Both the position numbers and the translations under genes were made by a program. Below the pieces are notes generated by a model, which was not told where the DNA came from, did no database searches, and was given only the letters and a program-made list of their open reading frames with translations. Shown one piece after another: positions 47,453 to 56,379 of a DNA stretch of 64,000 nt (its first letter is position 1; every line of letters starts with the position of its first letter). The DNA comes from an uncultured Clostridia bacterium. Lineage in GTDB: Bacteria > Bacillota > Clostridia > Christensenellales > Aristaeellaceae. The stretch spans positions 62,001-126,000 of the forward strand of contig CAKUFA010000001.1 in assembly GCA_934647165.1 (NCBI GenBank). The letters run 5' to 3'.

Positions 47453-48967
47453 GTGAAAAAGGCAACGCTGATTATGGATCATGACTATGCCATCGGGCAG
47501 GTGGACAGGCGGCTTTACGGTTCATTTATTGAACATTTGGGGCGCGCGGTATACGGCGGCATCTATGAACCGGGTCATCCCATGGCTGATGCAGACGGTT
47601 TTCGTCGGGATGTGATTGCGCTTGTGCGCAAGCTGGGTGTGCCCGTTGTGCGCTATCCGGGCGGCAACTTTGTGTCCGGCTTTAACTGGGAGGACAGCAT
47701 CGGTCCGAAGGAACAGCGTCCTTCCCGACTGGACCTTGCGTGGTTTACAACGGAAACAAACGAGGTGGGGCTGCACGAGTTTGTCAAATGGGCGGAAGAA
47801 GCGGATACCGAAGTGATGTATGCCGTAAACCTTGGCACCCGCGGCCCGGATGCTGCCCGAAACGTGGTGGAATACGCCAATCATCCCGGCGGCAGTTACT
47901 GGAGCGACCTGCGCGTGAAGAACGGCGCGAAGGATCCCTTCGGGATCAAGCTGTGGTGCCTGGGTAATGAAATGGACGGCAACTGGCAGATGGGGCACAA
48001 AAATGCGGTAGAATACGGCCGCACGGCGTGCGAGGCCGCCAAGCTGATGAAGTGGGTGGATCCTTCCATTGAAGTGGTAGCCTGCGGCTCTTCCGGCAGC
48101 ACCATGCCGACTTTCGGCACGTGGGAGTATGAGATGCTTGGCGAGTGCTACGACCAGGTGGATTATGTGAGCCTGCATCGCTACTACGCCAACCGCAGCA
48201 ACAACACGCCGGAGTTCCTTGCACGCACGATGGATCTGGATGCGTTCATCAAAACGGTGGTGTCCATCTGCGATGCCGTGGGCGGACGAAAGCATGCAAA
48301 AAAGAAGCTGAACCTGTCCTTTGATGAATGGAATGTATGGTATCATTCCAACGAGCAGGATAAGGAGATCTGGAAGCGCGGCAAGTGGAACCGTGCCTTG
48401 CCTTTGCTGGAGGATGTGTATAATTTTGAGGATGCGCTGCTGGTGGGCGCGATGCTCATTACCTTCCTGAACAACGCGGACCGGGTGAAGATTGCCTGCA
48501 TGGCGCAGCTGGTGAATGTGATTGCACCCATTATGACCCGCAATGGCGGCGGAGCGTGGGCACAGACAATTTTCTATCCGCTGATGCACGCTTCGCGGTA
48601 TGGCCGCGGCGTGGCGCTGCGCCCTGTTATGAAGAGCCCTGTTTATGATTGCAAAGACTATGAGGCCGTCCCGCTGGTGGATGCGTCTGCTACGGTGGAT
48701 GAAGACGGAACGGTGACCATCTTTGCAGTGAACCGCGACATGCAGGAGGATATTCATCTGACGGCGGATCTGCGCGGATTCGGCGCGCTGCGGTTGGACG
48801 AACACATCCTGCTGCACCACGATGATGTGAAGGCTGTGAATACCGAACTTGACCCGGAGCAGGTAAAGCCTGTGGCCGGCAAGGGCGGAACGATGGACGG
48901 AGGACAGTTGGACATAGTTCTCCCTGCACTGAGCTGGAATGTGATTCGGCTGAAAAAGACCAAATAA
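47453..48967 (+). CDS. abfA: Alpha-L-arabinofuranosidase, GH51
   Basis: A 504-residue GH51 enzyme that releases terminal arabinofuranose from arabinoxylan or arabinan oligomers by a retaining mechanism. FIEHLGRAVYGGIYEPGHP near 24 and YPGGNFVSGFNWEDSIGP near 70 are family hallmarks. The acid/base is E173 in CLGNEMDG and the nucleophile is E292 in LSFDEWNVWY, close to E175/E294 of the well-known Geobacillus enzyme. No signal peptide, so it works on oligosaccharides taken into the cell. Start GTG 47453 follows AAAGGGGG by about nine bases. No other arabinose genes are nearby. Confidence 0.94.
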   Translation: MKKATLIMDHDYAIGQVDRRLYGSFIEHLGRAVYGGIYEPGHPMADADGFRRDVIALVRKLGVPVVRYPGGNFVSGFNWEDSIGPKEQRPSRLDLAWFTTETNEVGLHEFVKWAEEADTEVMYAVNLGTRGPDAARNVVEYANHPGGSYWSDLRVKNGAKDPFGIKLWCLGNEMDGNWQMGHKNAVEYGRTACEAAKLMKWVDPSIEVVACGSSGSTMPTFGTWEYEMLGECYDQVDYVSLHRYYANRSNNTPEFLARTMDLDAFIKTVVSICDAVGGRKHAKKKLNLSFDEWNVWYHSNEQDKEIWKRGKWNRALPLLEDVYNFEDALLVGAMLITFLNNADRVKIACMAQLVNVIAPIMTRNGGGAWAQTIFYPLMHASRYGRGVALRPVMKSPVYDCKDYEAVPLVDASATVDEDGTVTIFAVNRDMQEDIHLTADLRGFGALRLDEHILLHHDDVKAVNTELDPEQVKPVAGKGGTMDGGQLDIVLPALSWNVIRLKKTK

Positions 48968-48976
48968 AAGCAAGCA

Positions 48977-49013
48977 AAAGGCGGACTTCCGAATCGAGGG
49001 GAGTCCGCCTTTT
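48977..49013. terminator. Bidirectional terminator between abfA and the deacetylase gene
   Basis: AAAGGCGGACT pairs with AGTCCGCCTTT, with A and T runs outside, so it can end transcripts from both sides. Confidence 0.8.
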
Positions 49014-49025
49014 GAATAGTAAAAT

Positions 49026-49745
49026 TCAGTTCACGTAATCTTCCATGTGGAAGGTGTACAGGTCGGTGCTGGTAGCAGGTGCGTCAAGACCGAGGAGCTC
49101 GCTGACGGTGCATAGCACATAGCCGTCTTCCAGCAAGGCAGGAATCAGCGTTTCCAAGCACTCAACGTCCTTCCAGTTGGTGTGGTAGAGCAGGATGCTG
49201 CCGTTCTGCACAGCCTTGCGCGCTTTCTGGGCATTTGTCTGGCTGACATCCCACAGTACGGCGTGGGCATAACCGGCATAAGCGATGGCGTTGCAAACGC
49301 TGGTGCCGTTGGCGCGCTGGGTATTGCCGTAGGGCGGGCGCATGACGTTCATGGGATAATGATAACCGAGCACGGCGTCCAGCTGCTGCTGTGTGCGCAG
49401 AAGCTGGTTGAGAATCTGCCGGTTGTCGCACTTGATGAGACTGGCATGCCCATAGGTGTGGTTGCCAATTTCGCAGCCGTGATCGAGCACGGACTGCCAG
49501 ATCTCGCGATCCTCCTCCCGCAGGGCGGTGCCGACCACAAAGAAGGTAACCGGTACATCGTACTTTTCGCATAGATCCAGCACGCGGCACAGATTGTTCA
49601 GATCATAGCAATCGTCCACCGTGACGGCAATACGGTTCTGCTCCCGATCGCCGTGATAAACAAGAAAACCGTGCTCAACAGCGGCGGCGCAGGAAAGATG
49701 GCACAAAAAAAGCAGGCAACAAAGTGCTGCTGCAATCCGTTTCAT
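49026..49745 (-). CDS. Exported polysaccharide deacetylase (NodB domain)
   Basis: A 239-residue carbohydrate esterase family 4 protein with a signal peptide (AAALCCLLFLCHLSCAAA). The catalytic D-D pair is in IAVTVDDCYDLNN (about 40-52), the metal-binding HxxxH in IGNHTYGHASL (about 95-105), and MRPPYGN near 136 is motif 3. ILLYHTNW near 187 supplies the motif 5 His. It should remove acetyl groups from peptidoglycan or chitin-like polymers outside the cell. It resembles the YlxY/PdaA-like group. Its own small transcription unit. Confidence 0.88.
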   Translation of the reverse strand: MKRIAAALCCLLFLCHLSCAAAVEHGFLVYHGDREQNRIAVTVDDCYDLNNLCRVLDLCEKYDVPVTFFVVGTALREEDREIWQSVLDHGCEIGNHTYGHASLIKCDNRQILNQLLRTQQQLDAVLGYHYPMNVMRPPYGNTQRANGTSVCNAIAYAGYAHAVLWDVSQTNAQKARKAVQNGSILLYHTNWKDVECLETLIPALLEDGYVLCTVSELLGLDAPATSTDLYTFHMEDYVN

Positions 49746-49781
49746 GGGCAGACCCCCGTTTCGTGTGAAAATAAAAAAGAT

Positions 49782-50118
49782 GTGCGAGCGTGACCGTAAG
49801 CCGAGTTCTGTCGAGGACGATCATCTATCCAGACCCGGCGTTGCCGCACGGGTTCAAGCGATGACCGGGACGCGGCGGGCAACCGCATATGTCCCATACG
49901 CATCTTGCACCAGGTGGGGTTTACAGCACGGACAAGTCGCCAAGCCGTGGGTGAGCTCTTACCTCGCCTTTCCATCCTTACCGGGCAATCCCGGCGGTTT
50001 CTTTCTGTTGCACTCTCCTTGGAGTCGCCTCCACCGGCCGTTAGCCGGCACCCTGCCCTGCGGTGCTCGGACTTTCCTCACGCCCTGCGGCGCGCGATCG
50101 TCTGGTCACCTCGCACGC
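49782..50118 (-). ncRNA. rnpB: RNase P RNA, class A
   Basis: The minus strand carries the universal core: GAGGAAAGTCCGAGC near the 5' end (about 50079) and ACAGAACTCGGCTTA near the 3' end (about 49800). The ends pair (TGCGAG-GTGACC with GGTCAC-GCTCGCA, P1). AGAGTGCAACAGAAAG and GGTAAGGATGGAAAGG-like stretches lie between. About 337 bases. It is the catalytic RNA that trims tRNA 5' ends. Consensus promoter upstream, T run after P1. Confidence 0.95.
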
Positions 50119-50123
50119 ATGTC

Positions 50124-50153
50124 ATGATACCACGCTTCGGGGGGATGTGTCAA
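50124..50153 (-). promoter_or_regulatory. rnpB promoter
   Basis: Minus-strand TTGACA (50148-50153) and TATCAT (50124-50129), spacer 18. It places the start of transcription at the expected 5' end of the RNA. Confidence 0.8.
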
Positions 50154-50185
50154 TTCTTGAAAGCGGCTTTTTTGCGAAAAGCGCC

Positions 50186-50214
50186 TTGCCGAAGAAGAAA
50201 ATGTGCTGTATAAT
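50186..50214 (+). promoter_or_regulatory. Promoter of the HutP-family gene
   Basis: TTGCCG (50186-50191) and TATAAT (50209-50214), spacer 17. Transcription from about 50221 argues that translation starts at TTG 50251 and not at ATG 50224. Confidence 0.65.
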
Positions 50215-50250
50215 CAGTAATTGATGCCTGAAAGACAGGGGGCGAAAGCA

Positions 50251-50670
50251 TTGACGTCAGGAGAGAGCGACAGCCGCGAGGTTGCGCGGGCAGCGGTGAT
50301 GATGGCCATGTCCGCCACGCGGCAGGAGGAATGCGAGTGGAAGGAAAACCTTACAGTGCAGGGGATCCGTGCGGCGGCTGCCGATTACGGCGGAGAGTTT
50401 GTGCAGTCTGTGATGCGGATTGTGGAGCGCGCGGTGGTATGCGCCAAGCGCGAGGAACTGATTGGCGAAACACACCATGAGGAAGGCGCGGTGGCCGGTG
50501 CGGCGAGGGAAGCGCTCAGCCAGGTGACGGGCAAGGCTTTGGGGCTAAATGTCGGCGGAAAGATCGGCGTCGCACGTCGCGGGGAGCATGTGGCGGTGGC
50601 GGTGTTCTTCGGCATTGGGCTGGGGCATCTCAACGAGGTGTGCATCGGCATGGGGCACAGAACCATTTGA
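50251..50670 (+). CDS. HutP-family RNA-binding protein
   Basis: About 139 residues, matching the HutP family: SREVARAAVMMAMSATRQEE near the start, the central ETHHEEGAVAGAAREALSQV-like His-rich site, and the glycine-rich end RRGEHVAVAVFFGIGLGHLN. Bacillus HutP is a histidine- and magnesium-dependent RNA-binding antiterminator. No histidine utilisation genes are near, so the target may differ. TTG 50251 is eight bases after AGGGGG; ATG 50224 would lie within a few bases of the transcript start. The cmk gene follows after 41 bases. Confidence 0.8.
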   Translation: MTSGESDSREVARAAVMMAMSATRQEECEWKENLTVQGIRAAAADYGGEFVQSVMRIVERAVVCAKREELIGETHHEEGAVAGAAREALSQVTGKALGLNVGGKIGVARRGEHVAVAVFFGIGLGHLNEVCIGMGHRTI

Positions 50671-50711
50671 GCCCCAACAGGCTGAGAGAATCAATAAAGG
50701 AGCGATGAAGG

Positions 50712-51383
50712 ATGCCTTTGAACCTTGCATTGGACGGCCCCGTGGGTGCAGGTAAGTCCACAGTGGCGGATGCGGTGGCATCGCGCCTTGGCATTTTGCA
50801 CCTGGACACAGGGGCGATGTACCGCGCAGTGGGGCTGGCGGCGCTGCGCGCAGGCGTTAACCTGGAAGACGAAGCGCAGGTGGACGCGCTTTGCAAACGC
50901 ATCAATCTTGATGTGCGCTATGCGGCGGATGGCCAGCATACGCTGCTGGATGGCGAAGACGTAACAGGGCTTATCCGCACGGAACGCGTGTCCATGGCGG
51001 CGTCCACGGTGGCCCAATATGCGCCGGTGCGCGCGGCAATGGTGGCGCTTCAGCAGGCGCTTGCGGCGCGCCAGAATATGCTGCTGGATGGCCGGGATAT
51101 CGGCACTCGCGTGCTGCCAAATGCCACAGTGAAAATTTATCTCACTGCGTCAGCCGAGGCGCGCGCCATGCGCCGGTATGCCGAATTGCAAAAGCGCGGC
51201 GTAAAGGCTGACTATGCACAGGTGCTTGCCGACCTTCACAAACGTGACGAGCAGGATATGAACCGGACGGTGGATCCTCTGCGCGCAGCGGAAGACGCGG
51301 TGGTGGTGGACACAACGCATATGACCTTTGATGAGTCGGTGGAGGCTATTTTGCGGGTTGTGGAGGCGAAAAAGAATGCGTGA
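50712..51383 (+). CDS. cmk: Cytidylate kinase
   Basis: A 223-residue (d)CMP kinase. P-loop DGPVGAGKSTVADAVASRLG (residues 8-27), GAMYRAVGLAALRAGV, LLDGRDIGTRVLPNA near 124 and RRYAELQKRGVKADY near 157 are all typical. It turns CMP and dCMP into the diphosphates. AAGGAGCGATGAAGG precedes ATG 50712. It forms the usual Firmicute group cmk, plsC-like, ispH-rpsA; its end overlaps the acyltransferase start by eight bases. Confidence 0.96.
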   Translation: MPLNLALDGPVGAGKSTVADAVASRLGILHLDTGAMYRAVGLAALRAGVNLEDEAQVDALCKRINLDVRYAADGQHTLLDGEDVTGLIRTERVSMAASTVAQYAPVRAAMVALQQALAARQNMLLDGRDIGTRVLPNATVKIYLTASAEARAMRRYAELQKRGVKADYAQVLADLHKRDEQDMNRTVDPLRAAEDAVVVDTTHMTFDESVEAILRVVEAKKNA

Positions 51384-52029
51384 GGCAGAAAAACAGCAGG
51401 AGCAAAAGCCTGAACGGCAGAAGAAATCATTTTTCTATACGCTGGCCCGCTTCCTGGCAGCAATCTTTTTCCACACATTGTCGCCGGTGCGCTACCACCA
51501 CAAGGAACGGCTGCCGGAGAAACCGCCGTATATTCTCATTTCCAATCATCGCTCTTTCATGGATCCGGTTATCATGGCTTATATAATCAAGAAGTATGAC
51601 ATCACCTTCCTTGGCAAAAAGGAACTGGTGAAGAACAAGATTGCAAGCTTTGTGCTGCGCAATATGCACATTATTCCCGTTGACCGCCATGGAACGGACA
51701 TGATGGCCATGCGTCATTGCATTTCCGCCATCCGCAATGGGGAAATCCTTGGCATTTTTCCGGAGGGAACGCGGCACCACACAGGGCTGATGGACGAAAT
51801 CGAAGGCGGTGTGGCCATGATCGCCCTGCGCAGCGGCGCGCCGCTGGTGCCCATGTATATCACGCCCAAGTATCACATGTTCCATCGGACGCACTGCTAT
51901 GTGGGCGACCCTATTCCGACGGATGATTTGCGTGCGCAGGGTGTAAATAAGGATACCTGTCAGGCACTGCTGCAACGAATCACCGCCACATATGCCGACA
52001 TGGCAAAGGCTGCGGAAAGCGAAAAATGA
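51376..52029 (+). CDS. plsC: 1-acyl-sn-glycerol-3-phosphate acyltransferase
   Basis: A 217-residue LPLAT acyltransferase. A basic N-terminus is followed by a membrane helix (FFYTLARFLAAIFFHTL, about 18-34). The HX4D motif is SNHRSFMDP near 55 and motif III is IFPEGTRHHT near 127. PLVPMYITP near 155 is motif IV. It adds the second acyl chain of phosphatidic acid. GGAGG stands nine bases before ATG 51376, inside the cmk end. Position between cmk and ispH-rpsA is conserved in Clostridia. Confidence 0.9.
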   Translation: MREAEKQQEQKPERQKKSFFYTLARFLAAIFFHTLSPVRYHHKERLPEKPPYILISNHRSFMDPVIMAYIIKKYDITFLGKKELVKNKIASFVLRNMHIIPVDRHGTDMMAMRHCISAIRNGEILGIFPEGTRHHTGLMDEIEGGVAMIALRSGAPLVPMYITPKYHMFHRTHCYVGDPIPTDDLRAQGVNKDTCQALLQRITATYADMAKAAESEK

Positions 52030-52119
52030 AATAATTTGACTTTTTTTCAAAGACAAGAAGGAATTTCAAAATCTACGGCGAACGAATAACCAACAGAGCC
52101 TTTATGAAAGGAGCTGGCC

Positions 52120-54093
52120 ATGCCGCTGGAAGTTGCTGCCCACGCGGGGTTCTGCATGGGCGTCAAGCGCGCGGTGGAAGCCGCGGAAAAGGTGGCGCAG
52201 TCAGGAAAACCTGCCTGCACACTGGGGGAACTGATCCACAACCCACAGGTGGTAGAGGAGCTGGCATCGCAGGGCGTGCCGCCGGTTCGTTCGCCGGAGG
52301 AAGCGGCTGGGCGGATGGTACTCATTCGCAGCCACGGCGTGCCTCCGGAAACGCTGGAAGCACTCCGCACACTGGGGTGCGAGGTGGCGGATCTTACCTG
52401 CCCCTTTGTGGAGAAGCTGCACCGCATTGTGGCTGAAGGCTCATCGGACGGAACACCCGTGATTCTGGTTGGCGAACGGGATCATCCGGAGGTTCGCGGC
52501 ACGGCAGGCTGGGCGCACAGCCAGGTCTATACAGTGACATCGCCCGAAGAAGCGGAAGCGTTGCCTGTGATGGATCATGCCATTGCCGCAGCGCAGACGA
52601 CTTTCCCGCCAGACAGGTGGGAAGCGGTTATCGCTATGCTGGAGAAGAAGGTTCGGCGGCTTGAAAAGCACTGTACCATCTGCTCGGCAACAGAGACACG
52701 GCAGCGCGAGGCGAAGGAGCTGGCCGAGCGCGCAGATGCTATGATTGTGGTAGGTGGACGCAACAGCGCCAACACCCAAAAGCTCTACGCGGCCTGCAAA
52801 GCGCGGTGCCCGCGGACAATTCTGGTAGAGCGTGCGGCGGATATTCCGTCGGGCTTTGCAAATATTGATTCCGAATTCATAGGAATAACCGCCGGCGCAT
52901 CCACACCGGATGGTTCACTTAAGGAGGTTGTAACCCGCATGACTGACATCGAAAACAAGGACTTCATGGCTGAGGTCGAGGCGACGCTGGTCAAGATTCG
53001 CCCCGGCCAGACCGTTACGGGCACTGTCGTTCAGGTGACGGACGACGAAGTGTGCGTGAACATCGGCTACAAAGCCGACGGCCTGATCAAGCGCTCCGAC
53101 CTGCTCCAGCAGGACGTGAAGGTTGGCGACGAGATCGAGGTTGAGGTCGTCAAGGTCAACGACGGCGAAGGCAATGTGGTGCTGAGCCAGCGCAACATTG
53201 TCAACCGCAAGGCTTGGGAAGCCCTGATGACCAAGTACGAAGCGGGTGAATATGTTGACGGCGTTGGTAAGGAAGCCGTCAAGGGCGGCCTGATTGCCGA
53301 TGTTGGCGGCGTGCGCGCGTTCGTGCCCGCTTCTCAGCTGAGCCAGCGCTATGTCGAAAAAATTGCTGACTTTGTCGGCAAGGAAATGAAGCTGAAGATT
53401 ATCGAAGTGGACAAGCAGAAGAAGCGCATCGTTGCCAGCCGCAAGGCCGTGATGGTGGAAGAGTCCGCTGCGAAGAAGAAGGAAGTTTGGGACAAGCTGG
53501 AAGAGGGCATGGTTATCCATGGCATCGTCCGTCGCTTGACTGACTTCGGTGCTTTCGTGGATGTTGGCGGCGTGGACGGCCTGATCCACATCACCGACCT
53601 GAGCTGGGGTCGTATCAAGCATCCCAGCGAAGTTGTGCAGCCCAACCAGGAAGTGGACGTGAAGATCCTGTCCCTGGATCGTGACCGCGATCGCATTCAG
53701 CTGGGCTACAAGCAGCTGCAGCCCCGTCCGTGGGACAATGCCCAGGAGAAGTATCCGGAAGGCTCCATCGTGGAGGGCAAGGTTGTTCGTATCACCGATT
53801 TCGGTGCCTTTGTGGAGCTGGAGCCCGGCCTGGACGGCCTGGTGCACATCTCCCAGTGCGCGCTCAACCGCGTGGCTAAGGTGGAAGACGCCGTGCAGGT
53901 TGGTCAGACCGTGCGCGTGAAGGTGCTGAGCGTTGACCCCGAAAAGAAGCGCATCTCCCTGAGCATCCGTCAGGTGCTGGAAGACGAAGCTTTTGACTAC
54001 GGTGAGGAAGTGCCCGGCGGCGCTGAGTTCGAGCTGGTTGCAACCGACGAGACGCCTGCGGACGAACTGCCCCAGGATGCGCCCGAAGCTTAA
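52120..54093 (+). CDS. ispH: Fused IspH (HMBPP reductase) and ribosomal protein S1
   Basis: A 657-residue fusion. Residues 1-280 are IspH, the [4Fe-4S] enzyme of the last MEP-pathway step: cluster ligands C12 (AGFCMGVKRA), the Cys in DLTCPFVEKLH near 90 and in HCTICSATETRQREA near 187; SHGVPPE near 73 and GGRNSANTQKL near 211 are substrate motifs. Residues about 290-620 contain four S1 RNA-binding domains (GTVVQVTDDEVCVNIGYKAD; GGLIADVGGVRAFVPASQL; FGAFVDVGGVDGLIHITDLS; FGAFVELEPGLDGLVHISQ). An acidic tail follows. AAAGGAG precedes ATG 52120. The fusion is known in Clostridia. Confidence 0.95.
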   Translation: MPLEVAAHAGFCMGVKRAVEAAEKVAQSGKPACTLGELIHNPQVVEELASQGVPPVRSPEEAAGRMVLIRSHGVPPETLEALRTLGCEVADLTCPFVEKLHRIVAEGSSDGTPVILVGERDHPEVRGTAGWAHSQVYTVTSPEEAEALPVMDHAIAAAQTTFPPDRWEAVIAMLEKKVRRLEKHCTICSATETRQREAKELAERADAMIVVGGRNSANTQKLYAACKARCPRTILVERAADIPSGFANIDSEFIGITAGASTPDGSLKEVVTRMTDIENKDFMAEVEATLVKIRPGQTVTGTVVQVTDDEVCVNIGYKADGLIKRSDLLQQDVKVGDEIEVEVVKVNDGEGNVVLSQRNIVNRKAWEALMTKYEAGEYVDGVGKEAVKGGLIADVGGVRAFVPASQLSQRYVEKIADFVGKEMKLKIIEVDKQKKRIVASRKAVMVEESAAKKKEVWDKLEEGMVIHGIVRRLTDFGAFVDVGGVDGLIHITDLSWGRIKHPSEVVQPNQEVDVKILSLDRDRDRIQLGYKQLQPRPWDNAQEKYPEGSIVEGKVVRITDFGAFVELEPGLDGLVHISQCALNRVAKVEDAVQVGQTVRVKVLSVDPEKKRISLSIRQVLEDEAFDYGEEVPGGAEFELVATDETPADELPQDAPEA

Positions 54094-54107
54094 TTGACAG
54101 ATTTCAT

Positions 54108-54140
54108 AAGGAGGCAAGCCATCACGCTTGTCTCCTTTTT
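54108..54140 (+). terminator. Terminator after ispH-rpsA
   Basis: A 12-pair stem (AAGGAGGCAAGC with GCTTGTCTCCTT, one G-U) with a six-base loop and five T. It ends 18 bases before the next gene. Confidence 0.85.
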
Positions 54141-54157
54141 CATTCATGGAGGATAAT

Positions 54158-55621
54158 ATGAAGCGCTGTTTGTGTTTGCTGTGTGCATTGCTGCTTTGCT
54201 GCTCTTCCGCAATGGCTGACAATCCGTGGGGACGCAGCGGCGATTGGCTGAAATTCTTGCAAAGTGACAGAGCCTATGCAGATTATCCGGAACTGTCGGA
54301 TAATTGCAAAATCGGCCAAAAGGACATTGCTGCGAGAATGAGCAACGGCAGCGAAGCTTTTCTGATGCTGGCGGAGCGCGAACAAAACGGCAAGATGAAA
54401 CTGCTTGGACACTATCCTGCTGCTGCTGCGCAGCCGGTGGATGGAAAGCCTGTTGAAGTATGGATGACGCGGCAGGAAAACGGCTTTACCATTGCGCCGG
54501 TGTGGGAAAATAGCTACAATGAATATGGACATCCAATGTGGTGCGAAAAAGCTGCCTTTGCTTGGATGAACGAAACGAGTAGGGAGCCGCGGACGCTGCT
54601 GCTGCGGCAGGTCAGCGACGTTGGGAGCAGCATGACCTTCACGCTCAGCGACGATGGAACGAGCTATTGGGTGGACGACGGCGTCAATTTTCCTTATGCA
54701 TGGGAAACGGGGAAAATTACGATAGAAAATTACTGCTCGGGCAGGCTGCCACGGACAGCGGCAGAGGTGTGGCAACGCAACACCGTGATGGAGGCATTGG
54801 GCAATCCGTGCATGACAGGCGGAACAGAAGTAAGCATTGCTAACAGGAAAACGGTTCCGGTTTATGCCGCGCCAGACGAAAATGCGTGGCGCGGCGCGAA
54901 TGGGAAGGCCGCAGTCGCCCTGTCGGCAGGTGTTCGTGTGCTGGCGACAGAGGGGGAATGGTGGCTCGTTGAATATGAAATCACTCCGTCAAAGCGCCGA
55001 GTGGGTTATGTGCGCGCACCGCAAAATGCGCCGGATAGCGTGCCGGAACTTGCGGATCGGACAGTGGCGCTTAACTGCGCAACGGATACGGTTTTGACGG
55101 ATGACCCGCACGGCACGGCAGGCACCATGAAGATATTGAACGCGGGCACAACGCTGCACTGCTTTGGACGGTTAGATGCTTACTGGGCCTATGTGGAAAC
55201 AGAGGCGGACGGAAAGCCATGCCGTGGGTTTGTAGCGCTTGCCGATCTGCTGCCGCCTGAAAACCTGCGTGTGTCGGATGTGGAAGCAGAGCTTATGGGG
55301 GTATGGGCGTTTATTGGCGGAGGCGAAATTCTCGGCAATGGCATGACGATGGAGCAGGATGGGAGCTTCCGCTTCTGCGATACGGAGGACGAAGTGAACG
55401 TACCGCCTACATCCATGCGCCTAACGGGAGAGGAAGCACGTTATGCAGTTTATTCGTCCGGGAACGCAGAATATTTGACGGGCAGATATGTGCTGGCAGT
55501 CTATGGAGCGGACGGCGTGAGTTATCACAGCATAGCCGTGGAAGGGGAAACCTTGTCCGTTTTTGAGGGCGAAGGCGGAGGAGGCTATATCCGCTACAAC
55601 GGAAACGTGCAAACGAAGTGA
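54158..55621 (+). CDS. Exported protein with SH3-like segments, unknown
   Basis: A 487-residue protein with a Cys-rich signal peptide (CLCLLCALLLCCSSAMA). Residues 210-350 contain two stretches that read like bacterial SH3 domains (KTVPVYAAPDENAWRGANGK, GVRVLATEGEWWLVEY; then TGTMKILNAGTT-like, AYWAYVETEADGKPCRGFVA). The C-terminal 120 residues (GVWAFIGGGEILGNGMTM..) look like a lipocalin-type beta barrel. It probably acts in the cell wall or outside it. ATG 54158 with GGAGG upstream; thiN follows after 16 bases. No named family recognised. Confidence 0.68.
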   Translation: MKRCLCLLCALLLCCSSAMADNPWGRSGDWLKFLQSDRAYADYPELSDNCKIGQKDIAARMSNGSEAFLMLAEREQNGKMKLLGHYPAAAAQPVDGKPVEVWMTRQENGFTIAPVWENSYNEYGHPMWCEKAAFAWMNETSREPRTLLLRQVSDVGSSMTFTLSDDGTSYWVDDGVNFPYAWETGKITIENYCSGRLPRTAAEVWQRNTVMEALGNPCMTGGTEVSIANRKTVPVYAAPDENAWRGANGKAAVALSAGVRVLATEGEWWLVEYEITPSKRRVGYVRAPQNAPDSVPELADRTVALNCATDTVLTDDPHGTAGTMKILNAGTTLHCFGRLDAYWAYVETEADGKPCRGFVALADLLPPENLRVSDVEAELMGVWAFIGGGEILGNGMTMEQDGSFRFCDTEDEVNVPPTSMRLTGEEARYAVYSSGNAEYLTGRYVLAVYGADGVSYHSIAVEGETLSVFEGEGGGGYIRYNGNVQTK

Positions 55622-55637
55622 CGAAGAGGGCAATACA

Positions 55638-56267
55638 ATGGGAAAGTGTGTGATTATTGCGCCGCTGTATGAGGGTGAGGAAGCTGAGTGGCTGCGCAGG
55701 GAAGAGGGAGACCTGATCCTGTGTGCGGACGGCGGCTATGACGCGGCGATTCGCCATGGCATTGTGCCGGATTTGGTGATCGGGGACTTTGATTCCATGC
55801 CCTTGGAACACGTGCAGGGGGTGCCGGTGCACCGCCTGCCGGTGCACAAGGATGACACGGACATGGAAGTCTGCTTGGAAGAGGGGCGAAAACGGGGGTA
55901 CCGAACGTTTCACATTGCAGGCTGCCTGGGCGGACGAGTTGACCACACCATCAGTAACATGCAGTGCCTGTACGCCTGCGCCATGCGCGGCGAGGATGTG
56001 TGGATGGCGGATCGCTGCAACCGTGTGACGGCGCTGCTTCCCGGCACATACACCCTATCACCCATGGAAGGAAGGCATCTGTCGCTGCTGGCGATTACGC
56101 CGGAAGTGACTGGAATTTGTTTGACGGGGACGGAATGGGAGCTTGACAACGCTGCGCTGACCAACCGTGATCCGCTGGGCGTGAGCAATGAAGCGAGACA
56201 GGCACACCCGCGGCTTGCCTTTGAGACGGGCGCACTGCTGCTGGTCTATTCTAAGGATGCAAAATGA
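55638..56267 (+). CDS. thiN: Thiamine diphosphokinase
   Basis: A 209-residue ThiN/TPK-type enzyme that pyrophosphorylates thiamine to TPP with ATP. ILCADGGYDAAIRHGIVPDL (about 27-46), VIGDFDSMP near 47 and HKDDTDMEVCLEEG near 69 form the catalytic and metal-binding region; AGCLGGRVDHTISNMQCLYA near 93 is the next conserved block. ATG 55638 follows GAAGAGGG. In many Firmicutes thiN lies with rpe and rsgA; here it sits after an exported protein gene. Confidence 0.9.
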   Translation: MGKCVIIAPLYEGEEAEWLRREEGDLILCADGGYDAAIRHGIVPDLVIGDFDSMPLEHVQGVPVHRLPVHKDDTDMEVCLEEGRKRGYRTFHIAGCLGGRVDHTISNMQCLYACAMRGEDVWMADRCNRVTALLPGTYTLSPMEGRHLSLLAITPEVTGICLTGTEWELDNAALTNRDPLGVSNEARQAHPRLAFETGALLLVYSKDAK

Positions 56268-56296
56268 CGTTTTTCGACACATCCTTACATTGGCTC

Positions 56297-56325
56297 TTGT
56301 AGAAAGGCTGGTTTTCTGCTAAAAT
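56297..56325 (+). promoter_or_regulatory. Probable purC promoter
   Basis: TTGTAG (56297-56302) and TAAAAT (56320-56325), spacer 17. It lies between thiN and purC. Confidence 0.5.
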
Positions 56326-56379
56326 ACTTGCATGTTTTTGCAGCGCTGGCTGCAAAGAAAATGGAGGGGAACTGAAAGC

